A stretch of 64,000 nucleotides of DNA, taken from Ensifer sp. LC163 (GTDB lineage: Bacteria; Pseudomonadota; Alphaproteobacteria; Rhizobiales; Rhizobiaceae). Shown here in pieces: positions 43,501 through 51,374 of this stretch. The notes under the pieces are model-generated. The model had not been told where the DNA came from. It saw nothing but the letters and a program-made list of their open reading frames with translations, and did no database searches. Numbering within the stretch: position 1 is the first letter of the stretch; the number at the start of each line of letters is the position of its first letter. Where the stretch lies: positions 1-64,000 of the forward strand of contig NZ_MBSS01000006.1 of NCBI RefSeq assembly GCF_001695855.1, given 5' to 3'. A program made the position numbers and the translations under genes.

Positions 43501-44670
43501 ATGAAGCTTTCCTCCTCCATCGACAACGCCATGCCGGAACTCGTCGCCATCCGCCACGATCTGCACGCCCATCCTGAACTGGGTCTGGAGGAGACACGCA
43601 CCTCGGCTTTCATCGCCAGGCACCTCACCGAACTCGGCTACGAGGTGACCACGGGGCTTGCCAAAACCGGTGTCGTCGGAACGCTGCGCAACGGCAGCGG
43701 ATCGCGCTCGATCGGCATTCGCGCCGATATCGACGCGCTTCCGATCCTTGAGGAAACCGGTCTCGACTATGCCAGCAAGACATCCGGGCTGATGCATGCC
43801 TGCGGCCATGACGGCCACACGACGATGCTGCTCGGCGCGGCGCGCGCGCTTGCCGAACGCCGCAATTTCGATGGCACCATTCATCTGATCTTCCAGCCGG
43901 CCGAGGAGAATTTCGGCGGCGCCAAGATCATGATGGACGAAGGGCTGTTTGAAAAATTCCCCTGCGACGCGGTCTTTGCGCTTCACAACGAACCGGGCCT
44001 GCCCTTCGGCCAGTTCGCTCTGCGCGAAGGGCCGATCATGGCGGCGGTCGACGAGGCGCGCATCACCGTGCACGGGCGCGGCGGCCACGGGGCCGAACCG
44101 CAGGAAACCGCCGACCCGATCGTCTGTGGCGCCTCGATCATCATGGCGCTGCAATCGATCGTCTCGCGCAACATCCATCCGATGGATCCGTCCGTCGTTA
44201 CCGTCGGCGCCTTCCATGCGGGCTCGGCCAGCAACATCATTCCGGAGCGCGCCGAAATCGTCGTCGGCATCCGTTCCTTCGACCCCGGCGTGCGCGACGA
44301 GCTGGAGCGACGCATCCGCATGATCGCAGAGGCCCAGGCGACGAGCTTCGGCATGCGCGCAACGGTTGACTATCAACGCAGCTACGACGCGACTATCAAC
44401 CACAAGACTGAGACGGACTTCGTCCGCGATCTCGCCGTCCGGTTTGCTGGCGCCGACAAGGTGGTCGATCTCGAACGCCCGTTCATGGGCAGCGAGGATT
44501 TCGCCTACATGCTGCAGGAACGGCCGGGGACTTACTTCTTCCTCGGCTCGAAAGTGAGCGGCGAGGAGAAGCCGCTCCATCATCCCGCCTACAACTTCAA
44601 CGACGACCTGCTGCCGATCGGCGTCGCCTTCTGGACCGAGCTTGCCGAAGCCTATCTGCCGACGCGCTGA
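43501..44670 (+). CDS. M20-family amidohydrolase (N-acyl amino acid/hippurate type)
   Basis: 389 residues. Metal-binding blocks MHACGHDGHTTMLLG, FQPAEENFGGAKIMM and FMGSEDFAYML, with the dimerisation insertion between them (about 185-300). It hydrolyses an amide bond to free an amino acid. It starts one base after the second permease stop, so it is the last gene of the ABC operon. This suggests that the imported compound is an N-acylated or conjugated amino acid, possibly of arginine, given the divergent AruH/AruI-like genes. Confidence 0.88.
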   Translation: MKLSSSIDNAMPELVAIRHDLHAHPELGLEETRTSAFIARHLTELGYEVTTGLAKTGVVGTLRNGSGSRSIGIRADIDALPILEETGLDYASKTSGLMHACGHDGHTTMLLGAARALAERRNFDGTIHLIFQPAEENFGGAKIMMDEGLFEKFPCDAVFALHNEPGLPFGQFALREGPIMAAVDEARITVHGRGGHGAEPQETADPIVCGASIIMALQSIVSRNIHPMDPSVVTVGAFHAGSASNIIPERAEIVVGIRSFDPGVRDELERRIRMIAEAQATSFGMRATVDYQRSYDATINHKTETDFVRDLAVRFAGADKVVDLERPFMGSEDFAYMLQERPGTYFFLGSKVSGEEKPLHHPAYNFNDDLLPIGVAFWTELAEAYLPTR

Positions 44671-44997
44671 GGGCCGACCCTCGGCATAAAGCCCGTCCCA
44701 TTCTCCCGTGCCACCGATGACCGGCGCGCCCGCTCCCTTTTGCCGCAAGCGCGACATTGCCGCAGTGTGACAACGTGGCGGCCGGCCTGTCATTGACCTT
44801 TGGCAATTTTGGCTCAGATTCAATCACATGCTGAAACTCGGGTGCAACCACAGGATTGGCCCGACCTGAAAGACCCTGCGTAACGCCTGAGATCGGAAAC
44901 GGTGCAAGGCTCAAAGTGTGCAGCAGACCAGAGAGCTGCAGTGACCTTTGCGTGTCCAAACGGAGGCGCGGCGCTGTATGTCTGAAAGGATTGTGCC
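44671..44997 (+). promoter_or_regulatory. Upstream region of the oxidase operon
   Basis: 327 bases without a credible gene. TTGAC-cttt-GGCAA (44793-44806) differs by one base from the FixK/FnrN anaerobox TTGAC-N4-GTCAA, which would fit oxygen control of a terminal oxidase. The rest shows no clear structure. Confidence 0.4.
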
Positions 44998-46401
44998 GTG
45001 TTTGAAAATTTCGATGCGACCATACTCGCCCGCATCCAGTTCGCCTTTACCGTCTCGTTCCACATCATCTTCCCGGCTTTCTCGATCGGGCTTGCCAGCT
45101 ACCTTGCGGTGCTTGAAGCGCTGTGGCTGTGGAAGAAGGACGAGGTCTATCTCGAGCTCTTCAATTTCTGGAAGACGATCTTTGCCGTCGCCTTCGGCAT
45201 GGGCGTCGTCTCCGGCATCGTCATGTCCTATCAGTTCGGCACCAACTGGAGCGTCTTTTCCGACAAGGCCGGGCCGATCATCGGGCCGCTGATGGGCTAC
45301 GAGGTGCTGACCGCGTTCTTCCTCGAGGCCGGGTTCCTCGGCGTCATGCTCTTCGGCCTCAACCGCGTCGGCCCGAAGCTGCATTTCGTGGCAACGGCCA
45401 TGGTCGCGATCGGCACGCTGATCTCGGCGACCTGGATCCTTTCGGCAAATTCGTGGATGCAGACGCCGAGGGGCTTCGAAATCAATGCGGCCGGGCAGTT
45501 CGTGCCGGTCGACTGGTGGGCGGTCGTCTTCAACCCCTCCTTCCCCTATCGCCTGGTGCATATGGTGCTTGCCGCCTATCTGACGACCGCCTTCGTCGTC
45601 GGCGCCTGCGGCGCCTGGCATCTGATCCGCAAGACGGCGCCGCGGCGCGCGCGAAAAATGTTCTCGATGGCGATGTGGATGGCGGCGATCGTCGCACCGA
45701 TCCAGATCTTTGCCGGCGACATGCACGGCCTCAACACGCTGGAGCACCAGCCGGCCAAGGTGATGGCGATGGAAGGCCATTACCAGAGCCACCCGGACGG
45801 CGCGCCGCTCATCCTCTTCGGCATTCCCAATTCCGCCGAGAAGCGCGTCGACTACGCCATCGAGGTGCCGAAGCTTTCGAGCCTCATCCTCAAGCATGAC
45901 CTCAACGCGCCGCTTGCCGGCCTCGACACCATTCCCGACGAACTGCACCCGCCGGTCGGCATCGTCTTCTGGTCGTTCCGCGTCATGGTCGGCCTCGGCT
46001 TCGCGATGCTCGGCATCGGGCTGTGGAGCCTGTGGTGTCGGTATCGCGGCACGCTGGACAGCAATGCCTGGCTGCATCGCGCAGCGGTCGTGATGGGGCC
46101 GGCCGGCTTCGTCGCCGTGCTTGCCGGCTGGGTCACCACGGAGGTCGGCCGCCAACCCTATACGGTCTACGGCCATCTGCTGACGGCAAACTCGGTCGCA
46201 CCGATTGCGGCCCCCGCCGTCGGCGCTTCGCTGCTTGCCTTCATCATCGTCTATTTCTTCGTTTTCGGCGCTGGCACCTTCTACATCCTGCGGCTGATGG
46301 CGCGGCTGCCGCGCGATCCGATGCCGGATCTCGACGAGGGGCCGATCCGCACGGCCGGTGCCGCCATCGCCAACCCCCATGGAGGTCATCATGGACATTG
46401 A
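44998..46401 (+). CDS. cioA: Cyanide-insensitive (bd-type) quinol oxidase subunit I
   Basis: 467 residues, GTG start after AAAGGA. RIQFAFTVSFHIIFPAFSIG carries the His that ligates a heme b, with GMGVVSGIVMSYQFGTNW and, near the end, TTEVGRQPYTVYG. The short Q-loop and the GRQP motif point to the CioA branch rather than classic CydA. It oxidises quinol and reduces oxygen to water in the inner membrane with high oxygen affinity or cyanide resistance. Confidence 0.92.
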   Translation: MFENFDATILARIQFAFTVSFHIIFPAFSIGLASYLAVLEALWLWKKDEVYLELFNFWKTIFAVAFGMGVVSGIVMSYQFGTNWSVFSDKAGPIIGPLMGYEVLTAFFLEAGFLGVMLFGLNRVGPKLHFVATAMVAIGTLISATWILSANSWMQTPRGFEINAAGQFVPVDWWAVVFNPSFPYRLVHMVLAAYLTTAFVVGACGAWHLIRKTAPRRARKMFSMAMWMAAIVAPIQIFAGDMHGLNTLEHQPAKVMAMEGHYQSHPDGAPLILFGIPNSAEKRVDYAIEVPKLSSLILKHDLNAPLAGLDTIPDELHPPVGIVFWSFRVMVGLGFAMLGIGLWSLWCRYRGTLDSNAWLHRAAVVMGPAGFVAVLAGWVTTEVGRQPYTVYGHLLTANSVAPIAAPAVGASLLAFIIVYFFVFGAGTFYILRLMARLPRDPMPDLDEGPIRTAGAAIANPHGGHHGH

Positions 46402-47395
46402 TCTGCCGCTGGTCTGGGCCGGCATCATCGCGTTTGCGGTGCTCGCCTATGTCATCCTCGACGGGTTCGACCTCGGTGTCGGCATCCTCTTCCCGTTCTT
46501 TCCCGAGAAGCATGATCGCGACGTGATGATGAATTCGGTCGCGCCCGTCTGGGACGGCAACGAGACCTGGCTTGTTCTGGGCGGTGGCGGCCTGATGGCG
46601 GTGTTCCCGCTTGCCTATGCGACCATCCTGCCGGCGCTCTACGCGCCTGTTATCGCCATGCTCGTCGGCCTCATTTTCCGCGGCGTCGCGTTCGAATACC
46701 GCTGGCGCACCAGGCGGGCGGAATACCTCTGGAACTGGGCCTTCGCAGGCGGCTCGATGCTGGCGGCCTTCGCGCAAGGGGTGACGCTCGGCGCGCTGGT
46801 GCAGGGCATTCCGGTCGAAAACCGTGCCTATGCCGGGAGCTGGTGGGATTGGCTGACGCCGTTCTCGATCATGACCGGCGTCGCGATCGTCGTCGGCTAT
46901 GCGCTGCTCGGAGCCACTTGGTTGGTCATGAAAACCCATGGCGATCTTGCCGAACGGGCGCGCGCCATGGCGCTGAAGTGCTGCTTTGCCACCGTCGCCG
47001 CCATGGGCATCGTCAGTCTGTGGACGCCGTTCCTCGAACCGCTCTATCTCCAGCGCTGGTTCGGCTGGCCGACGGCGATCTTCAGCGTCATCGTGCCGCT
47101 GCTGGTGCTCGCCTGCCTCTACCTGCTGATATCAGGCATTAGGAGCCGTCATGACAGCCGCCCCTTCATCGCCGCCCTCGGGCTGTTCGTGCTCGGTTAT
47201 GCCGGCATCGGCATCAGCTTCTATCCCTATATGGTGCCGCCATCGCTGACGATCTGGGATGCGGCCGCACCCGACGAGAGCCTGTCGTTCCTGCTGGCCG
47301 GCGCGCTGGTGCTGGTGCCGATCATCCTCGCCTATACCGGTTATGCCTATTGGGTTTTCCGCGGCAAGGTCGATCCGGAGGAGGGCTACCATTGA
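46391..47395 (+). CDS. cioB: Cyanide-insensitive (bd-type) quinol oxidase subunit II
   Basis: 334 residues with about eight membrane spans. The start MDIDLPLVWAGIIAFAVLAY with LDGFDLGVGIL is the family signature. Its ATG follows GGAGG and overlaps cioA by 11 bases, so the two are coupled. It forms the heterodimer with subunit I. Confidence 0.93.
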   Translation: MDIDLPLVWAGIIAFAVLAYVILDGFDLGVGILFPFFPEKHDRDVMMNSVAPVWDGNETWLVLGGGGLMAVFPLAYATILPALYAPVIAMLVGLIFRGVAFEYRWRTRRAEYLWNWAFAGGSMLAAFAQGVTLGALVQGIPVENRAYAGSWWDWLTPFSIMTGVAIVVGYALLGATWLVMKTHGDLAERARAMALKCCFATVAAMGIVSLWTPFLEPLYLQRWFGWPTAIFSVIVPLLVLACLYLLISGIRSRHDSRPFIAALGLFVLGYAGIGISFYPYMVPPSLTIWDAAAPDESLSFLLAGALVLVPIILAYTGYAYWVFRGKVDPEEGYH

Positions 47396-47508
47396 AGAGC
47401 GAAACGGGAACCGGCCGCAAGCTTCTCTGGTTCGTCGGGCTTTGGTGTGCGGGGGTGGCGACCGTCACCGTCGTCGGCCTGGCGATCAAGCTGATGATCG
47501 GCACCTGA
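47392..47508 (+). CDS. DUF2474 small oxidase accessory peptide (CydX-like)
   Basis: A 38-residue peptide from a TTG that overlaps the cioB stop (TTGA). It has a basic start (KSETGTGRK) and one membrane span (LLWFVGLWCAGVATVTVVGL) ending IKLMIGT. DUF2474 peptides stand after cioB in many proteobacteria and probably play the role CydX plays for CydAB. It is too short for ordinary ORF calls and easily missed. Confidence 0.8.
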   Translation: MKSETGTGRKLLWFVGLWCAGVATVTVVGLAIKLMIGT

Positions 47509-47575
47509 TTGTAATCTTCATGTGACAGGGCAAAAAGCCTCGCTCAAGCTTGGCGGGTTAGCTTTTCCCAACACG

Positions 47576-47644
47576 TCAGCAGGCGATCGCCGCGGACGGA
47601 GACAGGACCGCACCCTCCTCCCCCGCCAAGCGATCGCCTGCTGA
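47576..47644. repeat. 15-bp perfect inverted repeat after the oxidase operon
   Basis: TCAGCAGGCGATCGC (47576-47590) and GCGATCGCCTGCTGA (47630-47644) pair perfectly around 39 bases. Each arm holds the CGATCG palindrome. There is no T-run, and the next base begins a tandem array. It could be an MITE-like element or a regulator site. Confidence 0.6.
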
Positions 47645-47719
47645 GGTGACCACCGCCCCGGTGGCACCGGGTGACCACCGCTCCGGTGGCACCAGGTGAC
47701 CATCGACCCGATGGCACCG
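47645..47719. repeat. Three tandem 25-bp repeats
   Basis: Units at 47645-47669, 47670-47694 and 47695-47719. Each begins GGTGACCA and contains a small hairpin (CCACCG...CGGTGG, or CCATCG...CGATGG with a compensating change in the third). The hairpin is kept although the bases differ, which suggests that structure matters. No spacers, so not CRISPR. Confidence 0.7.
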
Positions 47720-47837
47720 GCACCGTGCGACCCTGTTGCCTCTTCTCAGATCACCCGCCGTTTGTTAGCAGTGCGCCGCATGAGCGCCGCGTGCCCATGC
47801 GGACGCAAGGCATCACTGCCGCAACCGGACGAGACAG

Positions 47838-48155
47838 ATGCAAAAGACCCCAGCCGAGTGCACGACCATGGCCGATGTGCGCGCAGAGATCGATCGGCTC
47901 GATCAGGCGCTGATGGCGCTTTTCGCCGAGCGCTGGGGCTATATCGACCGCGCTGCGGAGATCAAACGGCCACTGAAGCTGAAGGCTGATATCCCCGCGC
48001 GGGTCATGGAAGTGCGCGAGAACGCCCGCAAGAATGCCGAAAGCCAGAACCTGGACCCGGATTTCTACGAGGAAATCTGGGCGCGGCTGATCAACCACGC
48101 GATCGCGCATGAACAGAAGATACTGGGCGAAACGAGCAACGATCAGACGCCCTGA
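47838..48155 (+). CDS. Chorismate mutase, type II (AroQ/PchB-like)
   Basis: 105 residues, all helical: MADVRAEIDRLDQALMALFA, the AAEIKRP block, and RLINHAIAHEQKIL. This is the AroQ fold, which turns chorismate into prephenate for Phe and Tyr; PchB-type members cleave isochorismate instead. The stand-alone size fits either. It is not close to other aromatic amino acid genes here, so the pathway is undecided. Confidence 0.85.
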   Translation: MQKTPAECTTMADVRAEIDRLDQALMALFAERWGYIDRAAEIKRPLKLKADIPARVMEVRENARKNAESQNLDPDFYEEIWARLINHAIAHEQKILGETSNDQTP

Positions 48156-48164
48156 TCAAGGATT

Positions 48165-49187
48165 TCAGACCAGCCGCATCTTCGGGCGCGGTAGGTCGTA
48201 GCTGTTCTTGCGTGCCAGATGCTGCTCCCAGGCGAAGGCGCTCTCGACGATTTCCTCAAGGCTCGCATGGGCCGGCACCCAACCAAGCTTCAGCCGCGCC
48301 AGTGAGGGATCGGCGACGATGCGCGCGATATCGCCCGGCCGCCGCGGCCCGTGCTCGACCGCTATGTCACGGCCGGAGACGCGCCTGATGGTGTCGATGA
48401 CCTGCAACACGGAAAAACCCTCACCGTAGCCGCAATTGCTGATCAGCGGCTCGCCACCGGCCTTGAGATAGGCGAGTGCGCGCATATGGGCTTCGACGAG
48501 GTCGGTCACATGGATGTAGTCGCGAACACCGGTGCCATCGGGCGTCGAATAGTCAGTGCCGTAGATATCGACCTTCAGCCGCTTGCCGAGCGCCGCTTCG
48601 CAGGCGACCTTGATCAGATGCGTCGCGCCGATTGTCGACTGACCTGTCCTGCCCAACGGATCGGCGCCGGCGACGTTGAAGTAGCGCAGCGCCACATAGC
48701 TGAAATCGTGGGCCACGGCCGCATCCCGCAGGATCAACTCGGCCATCAGCTTCGACAGCCCATAGGGGCTTTCGGGGTGGAGGGCCGCCGTCTCGCACAC
48801 CGGGTCCTCGCCGTCCTGGCTACCGTAGACGGCAGCCGTCGACGAGAAAACGAAACGGCCGATCCCCGCCTTCACGCCAGCCTCGATCAGCGTGCGCGTG
48901 TTGGCGGTGTTGTTTTCGTAATAGGCGAGCGGGCTGGCAACTGATTCAGGAACGATCGCCGAACCTGCGAAATGCACGACGGCATCGATGCCGTTCTCGT
49001 CGAAGATACGCGCCAGCAAAGCCTTGTCGCCGGCATCGCCGCGATAGAAGCGCGCCTCGGGCGGCACGGCCCAGCGGAAACCGGTCGACAGCCGATCGAG
49101 CACGACCACATCCTCGTGCGCGTCGAGCAACGCCCACGTCATGTGGCTGCCGATATAGCCGGCACCGCCCGTTACCAACACGGCCAT
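48165..49187 (-). CDS. galE: UDP-glucose 4-epimerase
   Basis: 340 residues. NAD-binding VLVTGGAGYIGSH at the start, catalytic SPYGLSKLMAE (Tyr-x3-Lys), and GTDYSTPDGTGVRDYIHVTDL, the GalE signature. It interconverts UDP-glucose and UDP-galactose, needed for galactose-containing exopolysaccharide and LPS; in Sinorhizobium the gene is exoB. The ATG at 49187 sets the canonical N-terminus. Confidence 0.95.
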   Translation of the reverse strand: MAVLVTGGAGYIGSHMTWALLDAHEDVVVLDRLSTGFRWAVPPEARFYRGDAGDKALLARIFDENGIDAVVHFAGSAIVPESVASPLAYYENNTANTRTLIEAGVKAGIGRFVFSSTAAVYGSQDGEDPVCETAALHPESPYGLSKLMAELILRDAAVAHDFSYVALRYFNVAGADPLGRTGQSTIGATHLIKVACEAALGKRLKVDIYGTDYSTPDGTGVRDYIHVTDLVEAHMRALAYLKAGGEPLISNCGYGEGFSVLQVIDTIRRVSGRDIAVEHGPRRPGDIARIVADPSLARLKLGWVPAHASLEEIVESAFAWEQHLARKNSYDLPRPKMRLV

Positions 49188-49370
49188 TCGCTGCTTCCCG
49201 TTCCCTGGAACATTGGAGACAGCAAAGCTCACTGATGCTTTCGGAATAGGTAAAGGCCGTACGTCTGCACGGCAGCAGGACCACAATTCCTTGTTGTAGG
49301 GTTAAGAAATGATCACGCCGAAAGGTCGGCAGGGCATCTGGCGCCCGCCGGCCTTTGCCACGGCCGCTCA

Positions 49371-50537
49371 CTACCGGCCGAGAATGTAACTCTGCAGGCG
49401 GTTTGCCGCTTCTGCGACCTGAGCCGGATCACGCAGGAAACAGGCGCGCATGAACAGCGAGCCGCCATCGCCGAAGGCGGTTCCCGGCGCAAGGCCGACG
49501 CCGGTCTTGTCGACGATGTCGATGGCCGCGGCGCGCGAATCCGTGACGCCGTCGATCTTGAGGAACGTGTAGAGCGCGCCGTCCGGCTTGAGCGTCTCGA
49601 CCCGATTGGTGGCAATCAGCGCATCGCACAAGAGGTCACGGCTCTGTGCCGCCTTGGCGATGTTGGCGTCGACGAAAGCATCCCCCTCGTCCAGCGCCAC
49701 CACGGCGCCGCGCTGCATGAACTGCGCCACACCTGAGGTCGCATACTGCACCAGGTTTTCAAGCACCTGGCCGATTGCCGGCGGGGCAACGATCCAGCCG
49801 ACGCGCCAACCGGTCATCGACCAGTTCTTGGAGAAGGAGTTGACGAAGATGATGCGATCGTCGTCGTCCATCACATCAAGGAAAGAAGGCGCCCGGCCGC
49901 CGGCGTAATGATAGAGCGCATAGATCTCGTCAGCGACGATCCAAAGACCGTGCTTGCGCGCCAGCGCAAGGATGGCACGCAGATCGTCGTGGCTCGCGGT
50001 CCAACCGGTCGGGTTCGACGGCGTGTTGATGAACAGCGCCTTGGTCTTCGGGCCGATCGCCGCTTCGAGCCGCTCATGGTCGAGCTGCCATTTGCCGTTT
50101 TCGAAGCGCAGCTGCACCGAGACCGGCTTGACGCCCGACAATTCCGCGGCTGCGGCAAAGTTCGGCCAGGCCGGGGTCAAAAGCACCATTTCATCGCCTG
50201 GCGAAGTGATCGCCTCGATCGAAAGCTTGATTGCCTGCATCCCCGATCCGGTGACGTAGAAGTGTTCCGGCGACAGGACCTTCTGGAACCGGCGCTGGTA
50301 ATAGCGGGACAGCGCCTCGCGCAGCGGCGGGATGCCGCGCTGCCAGGTGTAGAAGGTCTCGCCGGCCAAAAGGGCCTCGCTGGTGGCCTTGGAAATGAAA
50401 GTCGGCGTCGAAAGATCGCCCTCGCCCACCCATAGCGGGATCAGACCATCGCGCCCACGGGCATAGTTCACGACCTCGACGATGCCGCTTTCCGGCGCCG
50501 AGAGTGCACGAGGGCTGATGGTGGTCATGATGGTCAT
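49371..50537 (-). CDS. Class I/II pyridoxal-phosphate aminotransferase
   Basis: 388 residues, AAT-like fold I: WVGEGDLSTPTFI, NTPSNPTGWTA, DEIYALYHYA, and IIFVNSFSKNWSMTGWRVGW with the PLP lysine. AGGAG lies seven bases before the ATG at 50537. Substrate not assignable. Alone on its transcript, downstream of mscL. Confidence 0.88.
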   Translation of the reverse strand: MTIMTTISPRALSAPESGIVEVVNYARGRDGLIPLWVGEGDLSTPTFISKATSEALLAGETFYTWQRGIPPLREALSRYYQRRFQKVLSPEHFYVTGSGMQAIKLSIEAITSPGDEMVLLTPAWPNFAAAAELSGVKPVSVQLRFENGKWQLDHERLEAAIGPKTKALFINTPSNPTGWTASHDDLRAILALARKHGLWIVADEIYALYHYAGGRAPSFLDVMDDDDRIIFVNSFSKNWSMTGWRVGWIVAPPAIGQVLENLVQYATSGVAQFMQRGAVVALDEGDAFVDANIAKAAQSRDLLCDALIATNRVETLKPDGALYTFLKIDGVTDSRAAAIDIVDKTGVGLAPGTAFGDGGSLFMRACFLRDPAQVAEAANRLQSYILGR

Positions 50538-50673
50538 CGACGGGCTCCTAAATTGCCCGTCGCTTCTAGCCGCTTTCGCACTTGCGATCACGCGACTTTA
50601 TCTGACCGGTTTATTGATTTCTGTGATGTTTCGCGGGCGCCGGCCGACGCCGGAGCCCGCGGGAAGGGGAAAC

Positions 50674-51102
50674 TCAGGCGCGCTGCTTCAAGAGGTCGCG
50701 AATTTCCGAAAGCAGCCGGACATCTTCCGGCGGCGGGGCGGCCGGTTCGGATTCCTTCTGCTTTTCGACCGATGCGCGCACGCGGTTCACCACCTTGATC
50801 ATCAGGAAGATGATCCAGGCGAGGATCAGGAAGTTGATGAGGACGGTGATGAAGTTGCCGTAGGCAAAGACAGCACCCTGCTGGCGGGCAGCGGCGAGAG
50901 ACGTCGCCGTCACGTTGGCCGAGAGCGGCAGGAAGTAGTTGGAGAAATCGAAACCGCCGCCGGTCAGCGCACCGACGATGGGCATCACCAGGTCTTCGAC
51001 GACCGACGTGACGATCTTGCTGAAAGCGGCACCGATGATCACACCCACCGCGAGATCCATGACATTCCCGCGGGCAATAAACTCCTTGAACTCATTCAGC
51101 AT
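50674..51102 (-). CDS. mscL: Large-conductance mechanosensitive channel
   Basis: 142 residues: [20 protein letters not shown], the pore helix [19 protein letters not shown], a periplasmic loop, the second span [20 protein letters not shown], and a C-terminal helix ending [10 protein letters not shown]. The homopentamer opens under membrane tension and protects against hypo-osmotic shock. Confidence 0.97.
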   Translation of the reverse strand: MLNEFKEFIARGNVMDLAVGVIIGAAFSKIVTSVVEDLVMPIVGALTGGGFDFSNYFLPLSANVTATSLAAARQQGAVFAYGNFITVLINFLILAWIIFLMIKVVNRVRASVEKQKESEPAAPPPEDVRLLSEIRDLLKQRA

Positions 51103-51374
51103 GCGTCTCTCCGTATTATCCCCGTTGAAAGCGACCGCCGGCGCTGTCCCGCGCTGCAACCGTTGACGGAAACTAAACCAAAGCGGGCAACGAGGAAACC
51201 TTTCTTTGCCTTTGATCAAATCGCATGCAAGCAAGTTGCCCGACAACGAGCGGCGCCTGACTGCAACCACAACTCGCGGACTTTCTGCAGCACGGTCTTG
51301 AACTTAAGACTGATGCCCGAGGCAATTCTCAACCTCTTGCAGTTGGCCTATGCTTGCCCTTGGAGGAATGAGGC

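Noticed and set aside
44948-45292. 114-residue plus-strand frame overlapping the start of cioA
   Set aside because: Ser/Arg-rich out-of-frame reading of the oxidase gene.
47645-47719. Tandem repeats as a CRISPR array
   Set aside because: The 25-bp units are contiguous without spacers, and no cas gene is near.
50633-50662. GC-rich hairpin between mscL and the aminotransferase as a terminator
   Set aside because: A stem is visible but no T-run follows on the minus strand; not strong enough to list as a feature.
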